Assembly: GCF_037104765.1 (NCBI RefSeq)
Contig: NZ_JBAWSY010000012.1
Location: forward strand, 19,488 to 83,487
Direction of reading: 5' to 3'
DNA length: 64,000 nt
Source: Psychrobacillus mangrovi
GTDB taxonomy: Bacteria; Bacillota; Bacilli; Bacillales_A; Planococcaceae
Below are positions 60,941 to 64,000 of this stretch, piece by piece (within the stretch, counting starts at the first letter, position 1; each line of letters begins with the position of its first letter). The notes beneath the pieces are model-generated. The model searched no databases and was not told where the DNA came from. It worked only from the letters and a program-made list of their open reading frames with translations. Made by a program: the position numbers and the translations under genes.

Positions 60941-61218
60941 TAATACAATCACAAATACAAAATTTACACAATGTAGTCCAGTTTATTAAGCTGGGCTTTT
61001 TTTATTTTGGAAAAAATGTATTAAGTGATAATAGGATAGACTTCTTTCACCAACTCAACAGAAAATAGTAGCAGAAAGAATTCGAAAGTGAAATCGAAGT
61101 AGAGACGGATAAAAAAGCCATCCGTGAAATAAAGATATTTAACGAGTCGCCAGAACGATAAATATTAATACAAGAAAACTGTCGTGCAGCACTGATTTTG
61201 TGCTGCATGGATGGCTAA

Positions 61219-61250
61219 AAGGGTGCTTTAGTTAAACAAGACCATCATTT
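61219..61250 (+). repeat. Dispersed 45-bp repeat, copy 5
   Basis: GGGTGCTTTAGTTAAACAAG then ACCATCATTT, after which an IS-type tip TGAACTGCACCCC begins. It is preceded by GCATGGATGGCTAA, as the partial copy at 63546 is. Confidence 0.8.
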
Positions 61251-61301
61251 TGAACTGCACCCCAATTGTTAGAAGTTGTCTAACAATTGGGGTGCAGTTC
61301 A
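61251..61301. mobile_element. Two inverted IS3-type ends fused into a hairpin
   Basis: A 23-bp perfect inverted repeat (TGAACTGCACCCCAATTGTT + AGA, loop AGTTG, and its complement). Sequence resembles IS3-family tips, so this may be a deleted insertion sequence reduced to its two ends. In position it can also act as a terminator for the - strand beta-helix gene. Confidence 0.6.
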
Positions 61302-61329
61302 CTTTGACCTAATCTACCTTTTCATTTAT

Positions 61330-63219
61330 CTAGTTCCCTGTAAGAGAACGATTCTCTACCCATGTATCTGCAACTGTGTAAGTCCACCCAGTGACCATAT
61401 ATTTACTACCTTCAGTACCTAGCTCTGTTGGTGCATCGTTACGAACGAAATCTCCCTGTACAAACGTTCCTGCAGTCGGTTTTGTTAGAGCTAGTCTTTC
61501 GTCAAAGTTTGTATTAGGTGTAATATCTACCGATGGAGGAAGTTCTTCAAACAAAGCGTGCAAATAGAAAGACCTCATCTTTAAGGCATTAGCACCGCTA
61601 GCGAATCCAACAAAAATCTTCTTCACGTTTGCATGTAGTTTGAAATAAACCGATCTCTCATTATCCGCACCTGTTTGGTAGCGACCTCCAGAATTCGTGC
61701 TGTAATTCATGGACATATCCTCTAGACCAACCACGTAACCAAAATCGTTTAGCAATTGGCTACCATCTTCCCCATAACCTATAACAATTCCCCGTCCACC
61801 AAAACCTCGTAGTCTCTCACCGCCAACTACAAACTCTTTTGTGTTTTCAGTATTAACAAAAATACCTAAAGCACTATTTGTAACTTCTAGATGATCTGAT
61901 TGAATTGTGGAGTTTGCTACATATTTCGTAGCAATTTTACTAGTATTCGATTTTCCTAAAAGACCTGATACGTGCTGTCGAGTAGGGTTTACCGAATCGT
62001 AAGGAGTTACCTTTTTGTGCAGGTTAGGGATGCTATACACCGCTTTGAAACTTCCACTAGCTATTATTTGGGGATTTGTTAAGGTATTCCCACCTCTAGT
62101 GCTTAAATCTTCTATTCTCGTTAATATGGATGAATAACCTACAGTTATTAAGTTCTTAGAAGATTGATTTGTAAATCTAGCAATTGTTAGATTATTTCCT
62201 TCTGACCTAACATCCTTAAATTTATTTAATACCCCATATTCTACCAATATAGCAATAGATTCTCCAGTTGTCGGAGTTCCCATTTCTACTGCAGGCTTAT
62301 TAAATATGTTGTTATTGTTTCGATAGCCCAACTTTGATGTAACTCGTATTCCGTACCTGCTCTTGTCCTTGTGAACAGTTGAGTTTACAGAAATACGTCC
62401 TCCATCAAATATGTTGTCATTACACCAACCTGTTCCCTCGTTAGTCACGTCTAAAGCTATTTTGTTATTGATTATTCTTCCTAGAGTTATTGTGGAGTAT
62501 GCAAAGCCTTTATTAACACCTATTGTTTGAACACCTATCGTAAAGTTTTGAGATTCAAAGATACGTAAATGAGAAGTATCTAAATTAACAGCTTTCACAC
62601 CGATACAATTCTCGTCAGACCAATCAGATCGCAGAGATCTTCTTACACGAATTTCATAGGTTTTATTGGATGTTACTAAATCAGGACCACCAATAACCAA
62701 ACAAGGCTCGTTTAGGTTTCCACCGTAAAGTATAAGTGTATCCATTTTAACTGATATGGTAGATGGAATATAGATTGTTTCATCTACCCAATAGCTTGTT
62801 GCATGGGGGAAGAATAAAGTCGAACCTTCCTTACTATTTGCGTAAGCAATAGCATTTTTTATTGCAGCAGTATCATTCGAAAAACCATCACCTGTAGCAC
62901 CGAAGTCCTTTACGTTAATGACCACATTCTCCAATCGCTCGGTTCTGGCAAGCGTAGCTAAATCTAAAGTTGCTCCTCCTGGCAATTGGAGTAGAGTAGG
63001 CGTATTTTCATATACCATAACATTGGTGGGACTTTCAATCGCCGCGCTCTCATTTAAATCTTGCTTGCTCACGAAATTAGCAGGGGTAATTTCGTATGTT
63101 TCTAATAGCTTATCAGTTTCTAGTACCTGTAGCTTTCCTGTTTCTTGCACTTGTAGTTTAATATCTGATTCATCCGTATTCTTTATGAATAGTCCACCGT
63201 TAAGTGTTTGAATTATCAA
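61330..63219 (-). CDS. Right-handed beta-helix protein (pectate-lyase_3 / phage tail-spike-like)
   Basis: 629 residues from TTG 63219, eight bases after AAGGAGG on the - strand. After an N-terminal ~105-residue region (phage tail adaptor-like), VVINVKDFGATGDGFSNDTAAIKNAIAYA marks the start of a Pectate_lyase_3 beta helix, with Asn- and Gly-rich turns for ~350 residues; the C-terminus (FVQGDFVRN, YMVTGWTYTVADTW) resembles trimeric tail proteins. No signal peptide. Relatives are phage tail spikes or glycan-degrading enzymes. No other phage gene is in the window; it is enclosed by IS debris. Confidence 0.75.
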   Translation of the reverse strand: MIIQTLNGGLFIKNTDESDIKLQVQETGKLQVLETDKLLETYEITPANFVSKQDLNESAAIESPTNVMVYENTPTLLQLPGGATLDLATLARTERLENVVINVKDFGATGDGFSNDTAAIKNAIAYANSKEGSTLFFPHATSYWVDETIYIPSTISVKMDTLILYGGNLNEPCLVIGGPDLVTSNKTYEIRVRRSLRSDWSDENCIGVKAVNLDTSHLRIFESQNFTIGVQTIGVNKGFAYSTITLGRIINNKIALDVTNEGTGWCNDNIFDGGRISVNSTVHKDKSRYGIRVTSKLGYRNNNNIFNKPAVEMGTPTTGESIAILVEYGVLNKFKDVRSEGNNLTIARFTNQSSKNLITVGYSSILTRIEDLSTRGGNTLTNPQIIASGSFKAVYSIPNLHKKVTPYDSVNPTRQHVSGLLGKSNTSKIATKYVANSTIQSDHLEVTNSALGIFVNTENTKEFVVGGERLRGFGGRGIVIGYGEDGSQLLNDFGYVVGLEDMSMNYSTNSGGRYQTGADNERSVYFKLHANVKKIFVGFASGANALKMRSFYLHALFEELPPSVDITPNTNFDERLALTKPTAGTFVQGDFVRNDAPTELGTEGSKYMVTGWTYTVADTWVENRSLTGN

Positions 63220-63394
63220 ATCTACTAACCTCCTTAGTTTAAAGTATGCCTTTTAAGACATGATCCTTCTGAAACTGCAGATGTGATTGGACGCTTCAAA
63301 ATATTGAAAGAAGCAAAACAAGAAACGCTAAAATTGTTAATGCAGTTATTTTGATTCCCTAATGAAACAAATGATAAACATTCTGTCACATCCA

Positions 63395-63535
63395 TTACCC
63401 ACTTCTCATTTGGTTTATTCCATGTTCAATATACCTAGCCACCCACCGATGAAATACAGACTTACCTACATTGTATTTTCGTGCAATACTTCTAATACAC
63501 TAACCATTTTCATTCTCTGTGGTGCAGCACTATTT
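63395..63535 (-). pseudogene. IS3-family OrfA remnant
   Basis: On the - strand ENG(stop)CIRSIARKYNVGKS, VFHRWVARYIEHGINQMRSG: the helix-turn-helix portion of an IS3 OrfA, with an internal stop and lacking both ends. A TGCAGCAC-containing repeat lies alongside at 63521-63559. Confidence 0.7.
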
Positions 63536-63559
63536 TGTGTTGCATGGATGGCTAACGGG
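63521..63559 (+). repeat. Second copy of the 61183-61217 block
   Basis: GGTGCAGCACTATTTTGTGT then TGCATGGATGGCTAACGGGTG. It shares the GCATGGATGGCTAA-GGGTG junction of copy 5 and so flanks the beta-helix gene as a direct repeat. Confidence 0.7.
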
Positions 63560-63667
63560 TGTTTTCCTTCAAGAAGGAGTATATCTTTTTTGTATTGATT
63601 TAAAGTAACAGTTTTGTTAAATTAGAAGTGAAAATTGTTAATGAACTTAGAAAAGGAGTGATAATAA

Positions 63668-63802
63668 TTGGAGAATGATGTAAAAATGAAAAAAGAAGCA
63701 CGTGAGGATTTTATTTGGTTTTTCATTTTTGTTGTACTACCCTTTATATCCTTAATTTATTCAATCGGTGAATTTCTTTATGAGAATATAATTGGAGTCT
63801 AG
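63668..63802 (+). CDS. Small membrane protein (44 residues)
   Basis: TTG 63668 with AAAAGGAGTG seven bases ahead. MENDVKMKKEAREDFIWFFI then a hydrophobic helix (FVVLPFISLIYSIGEF) and a short tail. The charged N-terminus and single helix are typical of small regulatory or stress membrane proteins. Not recognised. It lies between IS debris. Confidence 0.55.
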   Translation: MENDVKMKKEAREDFIWFFIFVVLPFISLIYSIGEFLYENIIGV

Positions 63803-63845
63803 TTATTCTTCAAACAATATTAAAAAACTTTCTTATTCTACTAAC

Positions 63846-63873
63846 AGGTGCTTTAGTTAAACAAGACCATCAT
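63846..63873 (+). repeat. Dispersed 45-bp repeat, copy 6
   Basis: AGGTGCTTTAGTTAAACAAG then ACCATCA, interrupted by the IS3-type tip TGGTAGTGACCCC. Confidence 0.8.
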
Positions 63874-64000
63874 GGTAGTGACCCCTTAAAGTTAGAGTTT
63901 TATTTATGCAGCTAATTGGCTGGCATGAGTTCGGTATTTTACCGGACTCATGCCGGCCAGTTTTTGTTTAATTCGATCGTTATTATAGTAATCGATATAC
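63874..64000 (-). mobile_element. IS3-family insertion sequence, IS150-like, terminal part
   Basis: The element end TGGTAGTGACCCCTTAAAGT is at 63874 and onward. Inside it the - strand frame (63904-63999, stop at 63904-63906) reads YIDYYNNDRIKQKLAGMSPV then KYRTHASQLAA, the conserved C-terminus of IS3/IS150 OrfB (DDE transposase). The rest is beyond the window. Confidence 0.9.

Larger units (their letters stand above)
60941..61329. other. Intergenic debris with repeats and an IS-tip hairpin
   Basis: Terminator AGTCCAG / CTGGGCT plus T7 at 60975-61003 for the SDR gene. A decayed coding frame ends about 61160 (ESEIEVETDKKAIREIKIF). The GTGCAGCAC...GTGCTGCATGGATGGCTAA block (61183-61217) repeats at 63521-63559. 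Then dispersed-repeat copy 5 and an IS-type hairpin. Confidence 0.6.

Noticed and set aside
63362..63598. + strand open frame of 78 codons
   Set aside because: It is the opposite strand of the IS3 OrfA remnant; the - strand translation is clearly transposase-like.

Overview
The window is low-GC (about 35%) Gram-positive DNA. Its first 15 kb keeps the gene order of the Bacillus yqiW-yqjQ region (bacilliredoxin, methylmalonyl-CoA epimerase, carboxyltransferase, YqjE peptidase, Y-family polymerase, RNase Z, proline reductase, YqjP, YqjQ). Two Spo0E-type genes, T-boxes, FMN riboswitches, a Prli42 microprotein and AGGAGG-type ribosome sites all point to a spore-forming member of Bacillales, perhaps of the Planococcaceae (Psychrobacillus / Sporosarcina / Lysinibacillus type). 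The family placement is inference.

Layout. 1-7.7 kb: propionate / methylmalonyl-CoA metabolism (mutase, MeaB, epimerase, carboxyltransferase) with bacilliredoxin, Prli42, an M20 peptidase and a CheW protein. 7.7-9.6 kb: dinB enclosed by inverted copies of a palindromic intergenic repeat. 9.6-16 kb: a divergent MurE-like ligase, rnz, a T-box-controlled proC, yqjP, yqjQ and a GNAT. 16-26 kb: two Spo0E-like genes, an operon of ribA-ribD-flavin monooxygenase-nucleotidase, NUDIX, HAD and GNAT genes, and a five-unit 21-bp array. 26-36 kb: namA, argGH, then two nearly identical FMN riboswitches ahead of ribE-ribB-ribH, a second five-unit 21-bp array, and an orphan Opp-type permease pair. 36-45 kb: NUDIX, DinB-fold and transport genes, a T-box in front of an MFS transporter, a 5'-truncated EamA transporter, and a TetR-SMR-SMR drug or guanidinium exporter locus.

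45-64 kb is accessory. It holds single genes for small-molecule modification (GNAT, VOC, NUDIX-like, esterase, methyltransferase, kinase), several pseudogenes, a high-GC foreign gene with an in-frame stop, a group II intron tail, a PadR/DUF2812 pair, a dispersed 45-bp repeat family, fragments of IS3-type elements, and an isolated beta-helix (tail-spike-like) protein. The window ends inside an IS3-family transposase.

The riboflavin pathway is split. RibB (DHBP synthase) stops exactly at the linker where RibBA proteins normally continue into GTP cyclohydrolase II. That missing activity and RibD are encoded 12-14 kb upstream in an operon without an FMN riboswitch. The observations most worth following are the two phased 21-bp arrays, the duplicated FMN riboswitch, the split rib regulation, the T-box on a transporter, and the repeat-bounded dinB cassette.
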